From contig NW_006766887.1 of NCBI RefSeq assembly GCF_000275845.1, positions 503,500 to 567,499 on the forward strand: a stretch of DNA of 64,000 nucleotides. The letters run 5' to 3'. Positions 11,058 through 23,800 of this stretch are shown in pieces (the first letter of the stretch is position 1; every line of letters begins with the position of its first letter). Source of the stretch: Dichomitus squalens LYAD-421 SS1. Taxonomy: Eukaryota; Basidiomycota; Agaricomycetes; Polyporales; Polyporaceae. The notes beneath the pieces were generated by a model that did not search any database, was not told the DNA's origin, and saw nothing but the letters and a program-made list of their open reading frames with translations. A program made the position numbers and the translations under genes.

Positions 11058-13147
11058 ATGTCCACCGAGAGCTGGCCGCCACAACTGAAGTACGATAACC
11101 ACCGTCAGCCTTTCCGGCATCACGCTCACCTCTTCTCAGAGAATGGGTCGCGCAATGTTTGGGCCAGATGACCGAGTCGAATAGGGCAGAAGCGCAGGCA
11201 GAATTGAAACAGGTGATAGCTGACTCTTTCGCCGCGAAGACACTTTGGACGACGGATTGGGCCGGGGTACAATTGAAGAGGTAAGTCGGTGGTCGTCCCC
11301 CATGCCTAACTGTTTGCGGCTGAGAGAGGGCATGGAGCTTGGTCCCAAAGCCGCCACCCGTAACAACGTCTTCGACCCTCAAGCGCAAGTCGTGAGTCGC
11401 GTTCATGCTCAGGTCGGCCGGGGGAGGCTGATGCTGGTTTGTAGAAATGATGGTACCCATACGAGCAACAAAAAGACCAAGAAGACGTCCATAGGAAAGT
11501 CAGCCGCCTCGAGTATGTTCGATCCGAATGACCTGGCCGCGCTCAACCGCAGGGCCGCACGCTTCCAACGAGAGCATGAGATTGAACGGCAGAAAAGTTC
11601 GCGTCCATTCGGCAACCATAGTTCCACTTCCTCGTACCCCTCGCACGCTAACAACCACCTCTTCAAATCCCGGTCTGGAACCCCCGCCGCGTTTGACGGC
11701 GCGGACGAACCCGAGACGAGCCTGGTCAGCGCCCTCTGGCCACTGCCTTTGCTGGCAAGTCTCGTGCTCATGGGTTTTTGCCCATCTTCAGAACGTACAG
11801 GACTGGGACCGATACGCCATTGTTGGGACGTCCACTGAGATATTCAAGGATTACTTGCGGCTGACTTCGGTGAGCTACTGCGACTGAGGTGGTTTGTTAA
11901 GGGACAGCACCTGATGACACGCTTCCCTACCCCTGCCACACGGTCTCGTTCCGATAGGAACCTAAACCGGAGCAAATCCGTCCCTATCACGTCCTTCAAG
12001 AGACATTGCAGCAGCTCAAGAAGAAGTGGCGCGAGAAGGCCACCTACAATTGGATATGCTCCCAATTTAAGAGTTTACGGCAGGATCTTACCGTGCGCCT
12101 CTCCGCCTTCTTGCGGTGGGCGTGTTGACAGCAGCATCTTCGCACTCTATTGTCTTCACGCAGGTGCAGCGCATCAAGAACGAGTTTACCGTGACAGTTT
12201 ATGAGATCCATGCTCGCATGGCGCTGGAAGTGGTATGTGCGCTCCCTCCTACCTCCACCCGTACTGTCGGCTACCATGGATCCGTGCTAACGTACGGCGG
12301 ACGTGTTGTACGTGATAGGGCGACATGGTGGAGTACAATCAGTGTCAAGCGATGCTCCGGAACCTCTATGAGCTCGGCATCCCCGGAAAAGTGGAAGAAT
12401 TCACGGCATATCGAATATTGATGTTGCTGCACGGACGGAACCGCAGTGGTATGTGTACACAGTTCTTAGTAGCCCAGGCGCGCTGCTTACTATCACCGGT
12501 CTCATCGTATTTGTTCTATCAGACTTGAATTTATACGTAGGTCAGCTAACAGAACGACAGAAGTCCGATCCCGCCGTACGGCATGCCCTCGGCGTCCAAC
12601 GTGCGGTGGCGATGGGGAACTATCATGCGCTCTTTGACTTGTATCTGAATGCTCCCAACATGGGAGCGTACATCATGGATCATTTCATTGATAGGGAGAG
12701 GATACGTGCGCTCATGGTCATGACAAAAGCGTGAGTACCTTGGCCACATCTCCTTCATCACCTCCCTGCCCTCTCCTCTTCTTCCTGCCTTCCATTCCTC
12801 GCGGTCTATCGCGATTTCCTTCCTTTTTTCTTCGGACCCCCGTTCAGTATCGGAGTGTCCGAGTTGCTTCCTCGGATCGGAGCATGGATTGCGAACGCTG
12901 GTACTGACGCGGCATGTGCACATATGGCAGGTACCGGTCACTACAGCTTTCATTCATTCAGAACGAACTCGCGTTCGACACGCTGGCCGCCGCACGGGAG
13001 TTCCTCGCCGAACATCGCGCGGCTTTCTTCCAGAATCCAAACAGCCCAGACCCCGAGAAGGTACTCGATTGCAAGCCTGCAGGCAGCCCGCTCGCGTCGG
13101 TGTTCGAGGAGAAGTACCGGAAGGTGCAAATCAAGGGCGCCGTATAA
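11058..13147 (+). CDS. THP3: SAC3/GANP-family protein, Thp3/LENG8-like
   Basis: Thp3 acts with Csn12 in transcription elongation and mRNA maturation in the nucleus. Exons: 11058-11089, 11140-11280, 11329-11391, 11445-11724, 11792-11869, 11958-12092, 12164-12232, 12319-12448, 12523-12730, 12931-13147 (450 residues). A family N-terminal signature is present (SWPPQLKEWV, then KTLWTTDWAGVQLKR), followed by a basic disordered segment, the block DRYAIVGTSTEIFKDYLRLT, and a PCI-like domain with VYEIHARMALE, YNQCQAMLRNLY, ALFDLYLNAPNMGAYIMDHF and LSFIQNELAFD. The exon ending at 11724 is uncertain: the donor may be GTCAGC there or a GC donor at 11755 (37-bp intron). The 200-bp last intron is unusually long for this window. 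Confidence 0.88.
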
Positions 13148-13539
13148 CCTATTGTTCAGTCCGTCGGTCGTCGGTCGTAGGTGGGACGTCTTGCCATCCT
13201 CGCATCTCCTCGGGTTCGGTGTGGCCCCGACCTTCCTCTCTTTCCCTTCTTGTCCGCCATGTCCGCCACTTCTTCACCGTGTTGGTTGGGGATATTCTGG
13301 CGCAATTGGGACCTCGTCAGCGTTGCATGCTGGTAAATACCTTAAGTTCAGCCTGTATCTCTGCTTTATGATATGATGTACTGCAATTGACCCGCACTAT
13401 ATCCTTATTTGCTTTACGCATCACCGATTTTAGCGAAAGTTTTGGGGAGCGTCCTATGCGTCTACGTGTGAATGAATCTTGTGGTAATTGATAACGTACA
13501 AATGCAGAGAGGCCAATAGTCCCAAGTCAAGCTACAAGC
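13148..13539. other. Convergent 3' intergenic region
   Basis: Separates the 3' ends of the THP3-like gene (+) and SEN2 (-). Nothing but presumed UTRs seen. Confidence 0.5.
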
Positions 13540-14929
13540 CTAGTCCCGCATACGCGCGGGAATGAACCGGCGAAGAACTACGTCCCTGACGGAGTAATGT
13601 GCAAGGCACGCTGGTGATGACAAAAGATCGGTTGAAACGCGCGACGAAGAGGGGATCGTTACGTAGGTTAGGATCAAGGTCTAGAAAACAAGTGAGTCTG
13701 GGTCGCGAACAGAAAATCCGGCGAGAATGTAGGTGCACCTTTTGAACTTGGGAATTGACTCGGTTGATTGTGCTGAGCCACGACCAGGAGAACGTGTTGG
13801 CGTTGGGGAGGTTGAAGGGCGAAGATTCTTGGTCCCTAGAATCTTCGTATACTGGTATCACTACGACACCAAACCTGTAGGATTTCATGAGTCCAAGGGG
13901 TCCCGAGGATATGCAGGATCACATACTCTGCGTGATGAAAGACAGGGCCTCGCTTATACAGGAGCAGGTCAACGCAGAACTTGATGCCGCCCTTTACTAC
14001 CCAGCCAAGGGAACGATAATAATGATATGCGGCGTAATTCACGAGGAACGGGTTATCGAAGCGATTGGTGTACACCGGGAGTTCGGGTGGCACACAATGC
14101 ACGTTCTGGAAGGCTTTCCAGATCTGCTGCAGGCTTAATGGTTCACTCTGCCGATGGGAACATATTAGACAAGGTGTGTATATTCAGTTCAAGGACGGTC
14201 ATATGTACCGTTTGCGGATCGAGGACTGTGAGACAGTCCAGGTTCCAGACGAGAAAGAACGCTTCTTGTAAAGTTAGCTGGAGATGCTCGACGTCTTTGA
14301 GCGGCTCTAGCTCGTCGTCCTCGTCTTTGTCGTCAGGGGCTTCCTCTGGTAGTTCTGCTGTCTCGCCCAATTGCTGAGGTTTCCACGTCGCACCAGAAGG
14401 AATGACAGCGGGAGCGGCCTGTCGACCCTCCGCGAAGGCAGCCTCAGCCTCGGCAGCCGCTTTCGCGATAGCGGCAGCACGATCCATTTTGAATTGCTTT
14501 CGTTCCGCTCGACGCTTTTCTCGAATCTCCTCTGCGGTCATGTCTGTGCTGGTGAGCACATACGAAGATAGGGCATGGACGTGCGAACGCACATTTTCCA
14601 GCAGCCTTACGGGCACTGATCTGCCTCGCGAGCCATGAAGGCTCGCTGCGCGAGAGGTCGCCCTTGCCGAAGAAGCCTCTGCGCCAGAGAATTGAGGAGT
14701 CCCTTTCGTTTGTGATCCAAACGGAACGCGTCGCGGGGTCGAATACGCCTTCGCAATGGGGATTCTCTATCTTTGTGAGGGAGAAGCCCAGCAGACCAAG
14801 GACATATCCGAATGTGCTGCCAGGTTCCGGATTGGAGAAGGCGAGTGGCAGAGGATGAGCGTAGATCCTGTTATTTTCTGCGCGTCGTGCGCCACTCTTT
14901 TGCGAGCCTCTGTTGCGATTTGAAGCCAT
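13540..14929 (-). CDS. SEN2: tRNA-splicing endonuclease catalytic subunit Sen2
   Basis: Cuts the 5' splice site of intron-containing pre-tRNAs within the Sen heterotetramer. Exons read on the minus strand: 14929-14611, 14543-14209, 14147-13927, 13874-13739, 13680-13540 (383 residues). An N-terminal block [15 protein letters not shown] / [14 protein letters not shown] is typical of Sen2. A charged coiled segment follows, then the endonuclease domain. The expected catalytic triad is present: Y282 in LLYKRGP, H290 in HHAE and a lysine near K337 in VNSQVQK. Between H and K lies the insert about [18 protein letters not shown] common in fungal Sen2. It shares a 220-bp divergent promoter with the dynein intermediate chain gene. 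Confidence 0.94.
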
Positions 14930-15149
14930 AGCCGACGGACAGCGATGCGAAGTAAGTGGGAGTCAGAAGCAGAGTCGAAGTCGTTGCAGCACAGGCGACC
15001 CGTCGCGTCTTGCCCGAAGACGCGTCTCAGTCGTGGCTAGCGCGTCCCATCTTGCTTCTTCCGTTCAACCACTCGGCTCGACCGTCCACTTCCTATCTTG
15101 CTTGTATCTCTGTATTGTCGCATATACTAGGGCTGTTCACGATACCACC

Positions 15150-17671
15150 ATGTCAGAGAAGAGGAGGGCCGAAATAGAGGCTAAGCGGGCGAAGCTTGCA
15201 GAGCTCCGTAAAGCAAGAGCCGATCGCCAGAAGGCAGACGCGGATCGTCGACTCTCCGAGGTATGCATCCATTGTTGTCATTCCTAACACCCAAGCAGCA
15301 AGCGTTCATGTCTTCCTATCGTTCTAGAGTACAGGTGGTCCCTCGGGCGCGCGGAGAGACGTTGACGATTTGGTCAATGCCCTCATCGGCTCAGGCAGTC
15401 GCGCGGATGGCGCGGACACGCCCGTCTCCTCTGTGCCCGGTACCCCCGCGCTCGGACATGCAAGTTTGCCAGGCCCGTCCTCTGTACTTTCTGGACGATT
15501 GAGCAGGCAGAGCGATGCTGCGTCGGACAGCAGGTACAGTCTCGGGACTACCCTCATTCAGTCGCAGAATGGGGCGACGGAGAATGTCATTGAACGGTGC
15601 GCTGTATCTTCTTGTCTCAGTGCAACAATATGGTATTCATACAAACACGTCCTGCCAGGGAGATGACTCCACGGATAGTGCCGGACCTTATAGACATCGA
15701 ACAGGAGCTCTTTGAGTTGCCACAGAAGGTTGTGTGAATGCAGATAGGATCATGGGGACAGCTAACCAAGCGTCATGTAGGAGCGCGTAATTTACAACAA
15801 GGAGGTCCAAACGATGGAGGTTGAAACTGAGCCTGCCGCCGCGACCGAGGAGGAGATTCGGGAACAGATTCTGCGTGAGCGAGAAGTCGCGGAGGCGGAA
15901 CGATTAGCGCACGAGCAAGAGCTAGAAGCGGAGAGTAAACGCCTAGATGAGGAGATTGCACAGGAGATTCGGGGTATGCATGCCTATGTGTGGTGCTTTT
16001 GGGGATTGCCATACTGACGCGCGCGCAGAAATGACGGACGAGGAGAAACTGATCATCTTCTCGGCACCGGAGTTCTTGGACTTCGTTGAGCAGTCTACCA
16101 AGATCATCCAACGAGCACTTAACGACAACTATGACTACATTCGCGACTATACCATTGGTGCAGAAAGTGGAACGTACGTGAAGGCGGATCAAGGACCGTC
16201 AGAATGCTCACCTCTTCAGAAGGGAAGCCTCCGAAGGGCGAATCAAGAATGTATGCGCATTCTACGACGAGCGGTTTGGCAAGAACCGCTCGATCACGGA
16301 TATTGACTGGTCCCCCAAGGTGTGTGCTAGGTACTACATAGCGGTCGCTTGTATACAAAGCTCAGCCAATCACAGTACCCAGAACTCAGTTGCGCATCAT
16401 ATAACAAGAACCCCGCCGCGCTGAACGAGCCGGACGGCATCGTTGCGGTCTGGAACCTACACCTGCTTGAACGACCAGAGTTCGTCTTCCACTCTCAGGT
16501 ATGTGGCGCCTGAGAAGGGCGTAATGCAACTACGTTGCTAACGTCGCACAGTCAGACGTATTGTCGGTAACATTCTCGCCATTTCACTCCAACCTGATAT
16601 TCGGTGGTACCTATTCTGGGCAAATACTACTGTGGGATACGCGATCGAAGCACCTGCCCGTCTTGAAGACGCCATTGTCTGCTGCTGGGCACACGCACCC
16701 GGTGTATGCAATGCAAATGGTGGGCACGCAGAATGCGCACAATCTCATCACGAGCAGTACCGACGGCACGGTGTGCAGCTGGCTCGTGGACATGCTCGCG
16801 CAACCTCAGGTAGGCATGGATGCTGACTTCCGCCGCACGAACAACTGACGAAGTATGGACGTAGGAAACGCTAGAGCTCGTGCACGCTGGGCACAACAAG
16901 ACGAGCGAGGTGTCCATCACATCTCTCAACTTTCCAGACAATGAGACGACGACGTTCTGGGTTGGCACAGAGGAAGGCAACGTGTACCAGGCAAACCGGT
17001 ACGACCGCGCAGGGGCGAAGGCAGGTCTGAACCAGTACGACGTTTACAAGGGACACTCGGGGCCTGTCATGGGGCTGCACTTCCACCCGCTCGTGGGGCC
17101 GGTTGACTTCTCGGATCTGTTCCTGTCGTGCTCTGTGGACTGGACTGTCAAGCTGTGGAGAGCGAAGTCGCTGGCAAAGCCTTCGACGGCAGTGAATAAC
17201 GTAGCGCCTCTGTACTCGTTCGACGAAGCGGACGACTACGTGTACGACGTGAAGTGGCATCCTACGCACCCGGCTCTGTTCGGCACGGTAGACGGCGCGG
17301 GTAAATTCGACCTCTGGAATCTGAACCACGACACGGAGGTGCGTCTATCTGTTCGCGTTTGAAACTCACGGGCGTGGGCTGTCATGCTGAGTGGTGTCTA
17401 TTACCGCCGTTCTAATTAGGTGCCGGTGGTCTCCACGAGCGTCGGGTCTGGACGCGCGTTGAACAAGCTTCGGTGGGAACGGAAGGACGGGCGGAGGGCT
17501 GCGTTGGGTGGAAGCGACGGACGGCTCTATATTTACGACATCGGGGACATGGCGCTCCCCAGGGAGTCCGAGTGGACGGACATGCAACGGACGGTCGCAG
17601 GGATCATGGGAGGGGGACCGCAGGCAAATGGACTCGGAGACGACTCTGCGCGGATCGTTGCGGGGCGCTGA
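15150..17671 (+). CDS. Cytoplasmic dynein intermediate chain
   Basis: Scaffold subunit that ties dynein heavy chain to light chains and dynactin for retrograde transport and nuclear migration. Exons: 15150-15260, 15328-15596, 15659-15728, 15781-15973, 16029-16173, 16220-16319, 16376-16498, 16552-16809, 16865-17338, 17420-17671 (664 residues). It begins with the short, charged, helical N-terminus ([22 protein letters not shown]) that binds dynactin p150, then a Ser/Pro-rich linker, the conserved segment [11 protein letters not shown], a glutamate-rich helix, and a C-terminal WD40 propeller with repeats such as [19 protein letters not shown] and HPVYAM...[13 protein letters not shown]. Matches the DYNC1I family in order and size. 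Confidence 0.95.
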
Positions 17672-18199
17672 GGTGTCACGGGCAGCCCGGTTGGGCTCGA
17701 GGGTGGTGTAGGATGTCGTACAACGTGGAGTCGATGTCAGGAGTTTCTGTGTATACCCGAGAGTTCCTTATGGCGTTTGATATAACGCTTGCCATGGTAG
17801 ATGTTGGCATTGTGGCTGGAACGGCCGCGACTGACGACTGCCGACGTTGACGTGAACGACAGGCGTTAATAGGCGACGGAGACGCGTGTGTGCTGCTGCA
17901 TGTGCGGCCTTCCGTGCTCCGCGGGCTTGCAACCGGTAACTCGTCCGAGCGTCCTTGCGCAGACGTTCGTGCTGCCAGTTCCGCTTTGCATTGCACATTG
18001 GCCGGCTGTTGCGGCAGAAGGTGTAAAGTAGTACCACTCCGAGGCCCGTCAGGTGACGGATCAAATGCTGCGTCGCGCGTCTGTGCGCGTCTGCCTGGGA
18101 CGCGCTCTGAGGCTCTCTTCTATCCCTCCTCCCACCTCCACCTCCTCCTACCACTCTTCCCACCTCCCCAGAACAACAGCTTTCTTCTTGTCGCGCACC
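17672..18199. other. Intergenic, promoter of AGX1 at right end
   Basis: Presumed 3' UTR of the dynein gene followed by a CT-rich leader (18120-18180) before the aminotransferase start. Confidence 0.45.
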
Positions 18200-20132
18200 A
18201 TGTCTACCTTCCACCAGGTGCGTTCGATCCCTTGATCAGGTCCTCGTCGTACAATCGTTCATGCCTTCTCTACCTCGCTACAGGAACCGCACAAGTGAGC
18301 AATTCGTCCGTGGTCCTACTTTCTTAGTGTTGACTAGACATCGCGCGGCCCCTTCATCAAGGCTTCTTGTGTATGTTTTCTAGCCATCTATCGCGCGCGC
18401 CCCATCTAAGCTATTTTGCAGCATCCCCGGACCCATCGAAGTCACCGACGAGGTAATTAACTCTAGCCTTCAATCTTCCGGCCCGGATGCTCATACCACA
18501 AGCCAGGTTCTCTACGCCAATGCTCACCCCTCTATGTCCCACATCTCTCCAGACTTTATTCCGGTATTTGGTGATGCCATCCGTATGACCAGGGAGGTCC
18601 TTTTCACCCAGGACGCACAACCCTTCCTCATCGCCGGCTCCGGGACGCTCGGCTGGGACCAGGTACGTCCGTCCATGCCGGCATCTGCGTACCTTAACCC
18701 CACTCGCGGGGTCGAATATACGCTTATTACCGGCGTTCTTCGCGAAGGTCGCCGCGAATCTCGTAGAGCCCGGTGAGAACGCCCTCGTGCTGAACAGCGG
18801 CTACTTTGGAGACAGCTTCGCCGATTGGTAAGTCCCGACCTTCTTTCGACGCGGTCAGCTCGCGCGACCTCTTCCTGCAAGCGTTGACGCTTCGAAACAG
18901 TCTCCGGACGTACGGCGCGGTTGTCGACGAGATCAAGGCGCCGTTCGGTGGGACCGTCCCTCTGTCTGAGATCGAGGCCGCCCTCAAATCCAAGAAGTAC
19001 AAGCTCGTCACGTTCACGCATGTTGACACATCGACCGGTTAGTTGACCCGGGTTCGATGATGAAGATTGCGTGCTGATGTTGCAATCGCATAGGCGTGTT
19101 GTCGGATGCAAGGGGTATTGCGGCGACCGTGCGCAGTGCGTCGCCGGACACTTTGGTAATTGACACCATGACGCACGTGGTCTGCTGAGTCTATACTGAC
19201 GCTTGGGTAGGTTGTCGCCGACGCCGTCTGCTCCGTTGCCAGTGAAGAGATCCGCTTCGACGCGTGGGGCCTCGATGTCGTCCTGACGGCTAGCCAGAAG
19301 GGCCTCGGTACGCCTCCCGGTCTGAGTATCCTTGTTGCCAGCCAAAGAGCCATCAAAGTATGTGACCCACCCCCATGTACGCAGGGTAGGCACTCAAAGA
19401 TACCCCTAGACTTTCGAGTCCAGGAAGAGCCCAGTCACGTCTTACTATGCGAGCTGGACAAAGTGAGTTTGGATCGTCCGTTGATACGGCTGTGCGATAT
19501 ATCCATGTCTGATTCTCGCTCCTATAACCCAGGTGGCTCCCGATCATGCAAGCATACGAGTCCGGAAACGCCGCATACTTCGCGACGCCCCCTGTCAACT
19601 TGATATACGCGTACAACGCCTCGCTCAGGCAGATCACCGGGGCGACGCCGTCGCTTGAGGAGCGCTTCCGCCTGCACAGGGAGAGCAGTCAGCGCGTCAA
19701 GAAGGAGGCAGAGCAGCTCGGCTTCAAGCAGCTGCCTCTGGACCCGTCAATCGCGGCAAACGGGATGACGGCGCTGTGGTTCCCAGAGGGACTGGCCGCG
19801 GCCGACCTGCTTCCTTCCCTTGCGAAGAAGGATGTTGTCGTTGCTGGCGGCTTGCACAAGGATTACAAGCGTACGTGTATCGCATGGTATCACAGCCGGC
19901 AAGTATTGAGTTGACGTTGCATGCCACAGTCAAGTACTTCCGTATCGGGTGAGTTTACTCAAGTGGCTTAGTAGTCTCCCTCTAGATCTCTGGCGTCTCG
20001 ATCGGTGCTAACTCGTGCTGGGTCACCAGCCACATGGGTGTCTCGGCTATTGACTCCCAGCGCGGAGATATCGACAAGGTGATCGCGGCGCTGAAAGAGA
20101 GCCTGGCGGAGGCAAAGGCCAAGAAAGCGTAA
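18200..20132 (+). CDS. AGX1: Alanine-glyoxylate (serine-pyruvate) aminotransferase, class V
   Basis: PLP enzyme converting glyoxylate and alanine to glycine and pyruvate; a class V aminotransferase. Exons: 18200-18217, 18284-18294, 18362-18370, 18422-18452, 18507-18662, 18748-18827, 18901-19037, 19094-19155, 19211-19357, 19410-19462, 19533-19870, 19930-19948, 20030-20132 (387 residues). The second and third exons are only 11 and 9 nt, but they restore the family N-terminus KLLVIPGPIEVTDEV in frame. The PLP lysine is K198 in TASQKGLGTPPG; VADAVCSVASEE upstream holds the cofactor aspartate. FRIGHMG near the end is a family hallmark. No clear peroxisomal C-terminal signal (ends AKAKKA), so location is open. 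Confidence 0.94.
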
Positions 20133-20812
20133 GCAGAATTCATCGAGAAGCACCATCGTTGTAATAGAGTCGTCTCCGGTTTGAGCTCATCATCGTCTCG
20201 CTTGTAAAACATCATGGACATGGACATGTCCGATATGGACAACGAACGGATAACATAATCCACGTCGCGCGCGAATCCCTGCGCGTCGATAACGATCGCG
20301 AAACGGCGGGCTCAGCCGAGAGAGGCTGTCGAAGGCAGCGAGCTCAAGGAAGGCCTCCGCGGACGTCCGCTCTATCGCCACTGCCCGACTGTGAGCAGGC
20401 CAAGGACGCGACGTACACAATCGTTTGTCAGTCTCGCTTCTCGATTCATCTCAGCGACGCTTGCTGATCGTCGGATCTGCCTAGGATCGAGCCGTTTTGG
20501 GAGGGAGGGGGCACGGATCTCGCTGGGCGGGGCTCCGTCGGTGGTCCGCTCCTCCCCGCACGGTGAGTACTGTGTCGTGCCGTTATCTTCCCAGTCTCCG
20601 CCACTCAGCAATCACTCACAGGCTGCTGGCTGGTATGACAGGTTGAATATGATCCGAGGATTAAGATACGATATCTCGACGTGATACAATAATGGGTTGA
20701 ATGCAGGTAGCAAGTCTACGTGCTTGGGACAGTTGTACATCGTGCTTTCCGTGTTACGTCATATCTGCAATCATACACGTTTTGCAAAACGACCTAAGTA
20801 CTCAGTTCTGGA
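20133..20812. other. Convergent 3' intergenic region
   Basis: Lies between the AGX1 and MET5 stop codons. Short frames only; no RNA gene structure or repeat recognised. Confidence 0.5.
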
Positions 20813-23800
20813 TCATGCTCCAACTGAGATCTCCCGATGTTGACCTTCGCCGCCCATGCGGTCGTACCACTCCTTGCCCGACGTCGTAGGCGCGATATAA
20901 CCCGCACGAATCACGAAATCACCAAAGTGTTCGCCCTCGTGTCGCTCGAGTGCATAGCGCTTGATCATCGGCTGCAAGATCGCGAGTATCTCTGGCTCCG
21001 TGACGGTTTCTGGAGGATTGAGAAATGAGCACGCAATGGCGAGGTTACAGAGCCATTCAAGTCTCACCTCGGTAGACTTTGTTCATCCGTTGGCCGTAAT
21101 AGCCTCCGCCGAGAAGCATCAAGTAAGAGCCGGGCGCCTTACCGACGAAGGCGACCTCTGCAAGGTATGGTCGTGCGCAGCCGTTGGGACAGCCGGTCAT
21201 ACGCATGACGATGGAGTCGTTGCGGAGGCCGTTCTCCTCACAGATCTTCTCGACCTTATCGATGAGAATGGGCAGGTACTGGAGTACACGGAGAAGTGAG
21301 CTGACGCTGACACGAGGATTCGATGGTGGAAACTGACCCGTTCTGACTCGGCCATAGCAAGACCGCACGTCGGGAAAGCCACGCAAGCGGACGAGGATAG
21401 GCGCAAGCCGCTATAGGCCAGGTTGTCGAGCTTGTACTTTGCGAGCAGACCCTTGATCGTCGGCAGGTCCTCGGTCGCGACGTCCGAGATGATGAGGTGC
21501 TGGTTGGCGGTCATGCGGAACGCGCCCTTGTGCACCTTCGCGATCTCACGCAGGCCAGTCTTGAAGTCCTTCTCGGGCTCGTCCTGGATCCGGCCGTTCT
21601 CGATGAAACACGTGAAGTGGTGCCTGCCGTCCTGGCCTGTGATCCAGCCAAACTCGTCGATGTTCTTGTCGAACGAGAAGGGGCGAGCTGGCTGGAATTG
21701 GTAGCCAAGCAGCTTCTCCACGGCCGCCTTGAAGTTGTCGAGGCCCATGCGGTCAATGGTGTACTTCAGCCGGGCGTTCTGGGAGCAGTCATATGAGTGT
21801 CTAGCATAGAAGAGATTAGTGTTACTATGAAGCTTACTTTGCGGCTAAAGGGACACGGCAAGTTAGCGTAAGCAACGTAGCGTTCACGCCGGATGTACTC
21901 ACTCTGCACGGTTGCCGTTGTCCCTTTGGACAAGCATGATCTTCTCGGCAATCTCAACGCCCTGCTCGACAGTACAGAATCCAAGGACATCGCCGATTCT
22001 GGGGTATGTCTTCTTGTTGCCGTGCGTGACGCCCATCCCTCCTCCGGCGGTAACGTTGAATCCGGCGAGCTCACCCTTGTCGTCAATAATGGCAATGAAA
22101 CCGACATCGTTCGCGAAGACGTCAACGTCGTTGTTGGGAGGGATTGCGACAGCAATTTTGAACTATATGTATAGTTCAGCGACAGCTGTTAAGGACCGAC
22201 GGTAGGAGATGAACATACCTTGCGAGGCAAATAGAACTGGCCGTAGAGAGGCTCGACGTCCTTCAGTGCGTCCCCGGCGACGAGCTTCTTGTCTAGCCAG
22301 ATCTCGTGGTAGGCGGTGGTGCGAGGTAGGAGGTGCTCGCTGACCCTCCTCGCGAAGTCGTATGCCTGACGGTGCAGCTTTGAGAGCGAAGGTACGGTCG
22401 AGACGATGACATTTCTGAGCAAAGCATCCCTGAGTCAACATCATGCAGCGCCCCCCTCGTAAGCCACGTACCGGTTCACGTCACCGCAAGCGGCAAGAGT
22501 ATCAAGGAGGGCGCGATTGATGTCCTGGATGGCAGACTTGAGATGGCGCTTGATGACGCCGTGGAACTGGAACGTCTGGCGCGTCGTGATCTTGAACGTG
22601 CCGTTCCCGTGCTCGTCCGCGATCTGGTCCATGATGAGCCACTGCTCGGGCAGGCACACGCCCCCGGGCATGCGCACACGGATCATGAAGCCGTACGCCG
22701 GCTCGACGCCCTGCGCTTGGCGCTCGTCGCGGATGTCCCGGTCGTCCTGCTGGTAGATGCCGTGGAACTTGGTGAGCTGCGTGTCGCTCGGGGCGAGCGC
22801 GCCCGTCGTGGTGTCCTCGAGACCCTCGGCGATGGTGCCGCGGAGGTACTGCGATGCGACCTTGATGTGCTCGTTGGTGATAGGCTCGGGCTCTGCCTCC
22901 TTCACCTCGATCGCGTCGACGCCCAGCGCCTTCCAGAGAAGGGGCTCCCATGCCTTGTAGCCGGTCTCGGGTCCGTCGGCGTCCTGGTCGTCGCCGAGGC
23001 CGAGCGGCGCGAAACGGGTCGCGCCGAGCTGCTCTAGGCGGACGTCGAGGTCCTTGCCCGCCTTGTTGTAGTAGTGCGCGTCCTCGGGACGGGGCCAGTA
23101 GTGGCTGTCGCCCATGCCGAAGACGGCGTACTTGACGTTCGTCAACGGCCGCTCGCCCTTGGCCGCGAGGGCGTTGAGCGCCTTGATGAAGGAGCGGCCG
23201 TTTTGTGGGAACTCGCCCTGGCCGGCGACGGAGGTCACGAAGGCCACCATCTCCTCCTTGGCGAGGTCCTCGATGGAGATGGAGTCCACGGTCGCGACGG
23301 TCGTCGAGAGGCCGCGCATCTTCCCGCGGGTCGCAAGGCGCTTCGCCACCTTCTCGGCCTTACCACCGTCGGAGGCATACAGGACAGTGAGAGGCGGAGC
23401 GTCGATGGCAGCCAGGAGGTCGTTGTATGCCTGCGCGGCGCGCTGCTTACGGGCTTGCTTGAGGTTCTCGCCCAAGCTGCCGACAAGCTCGGAGGCAATC
23501 TCGGGCTTGGAGCGCACGAGCTGTGAGAGGTGATTCTGGCGATCGAGGAACGCCTGGAGCTCGTTCTTGACAAAGTCGGAGTCGAGAGAGAACGGCTCCT
23601 TGCCCTCGCGTTCTCTGGCCGGGTTCCAGCGGTACAGGGGCCAGTAGCCCGAGTCGACGGCGAGCTTCGTCTCCTTCAGGATCTCCAAGGCAGGCGTCTC
23701 CTCCGAGTTGTACGGGAGGTACGCAAGGACGACGGAAGGACCGTCGTAGCGGTCTGCCTCCATGATGGCCTGGAGGACCTGGGAATACGAGGAGTACACG

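Noticed and set aside
12731..12930. Extra coding exon within the long last intron of the THP3-like gene
   Set aside because: An open stretch after 12848 has an acceptor but would insert family-unlike residues between KA and YRSLQLSFIQ; direct splicing 12730-12931 is in phase and matches the family.
22543..23037. Long + strand frames opposite MET5
   Set aside because: Shadow of the real minus-strand gene, whose flavodoxin and sulfite reductase motifs are unmistakable.
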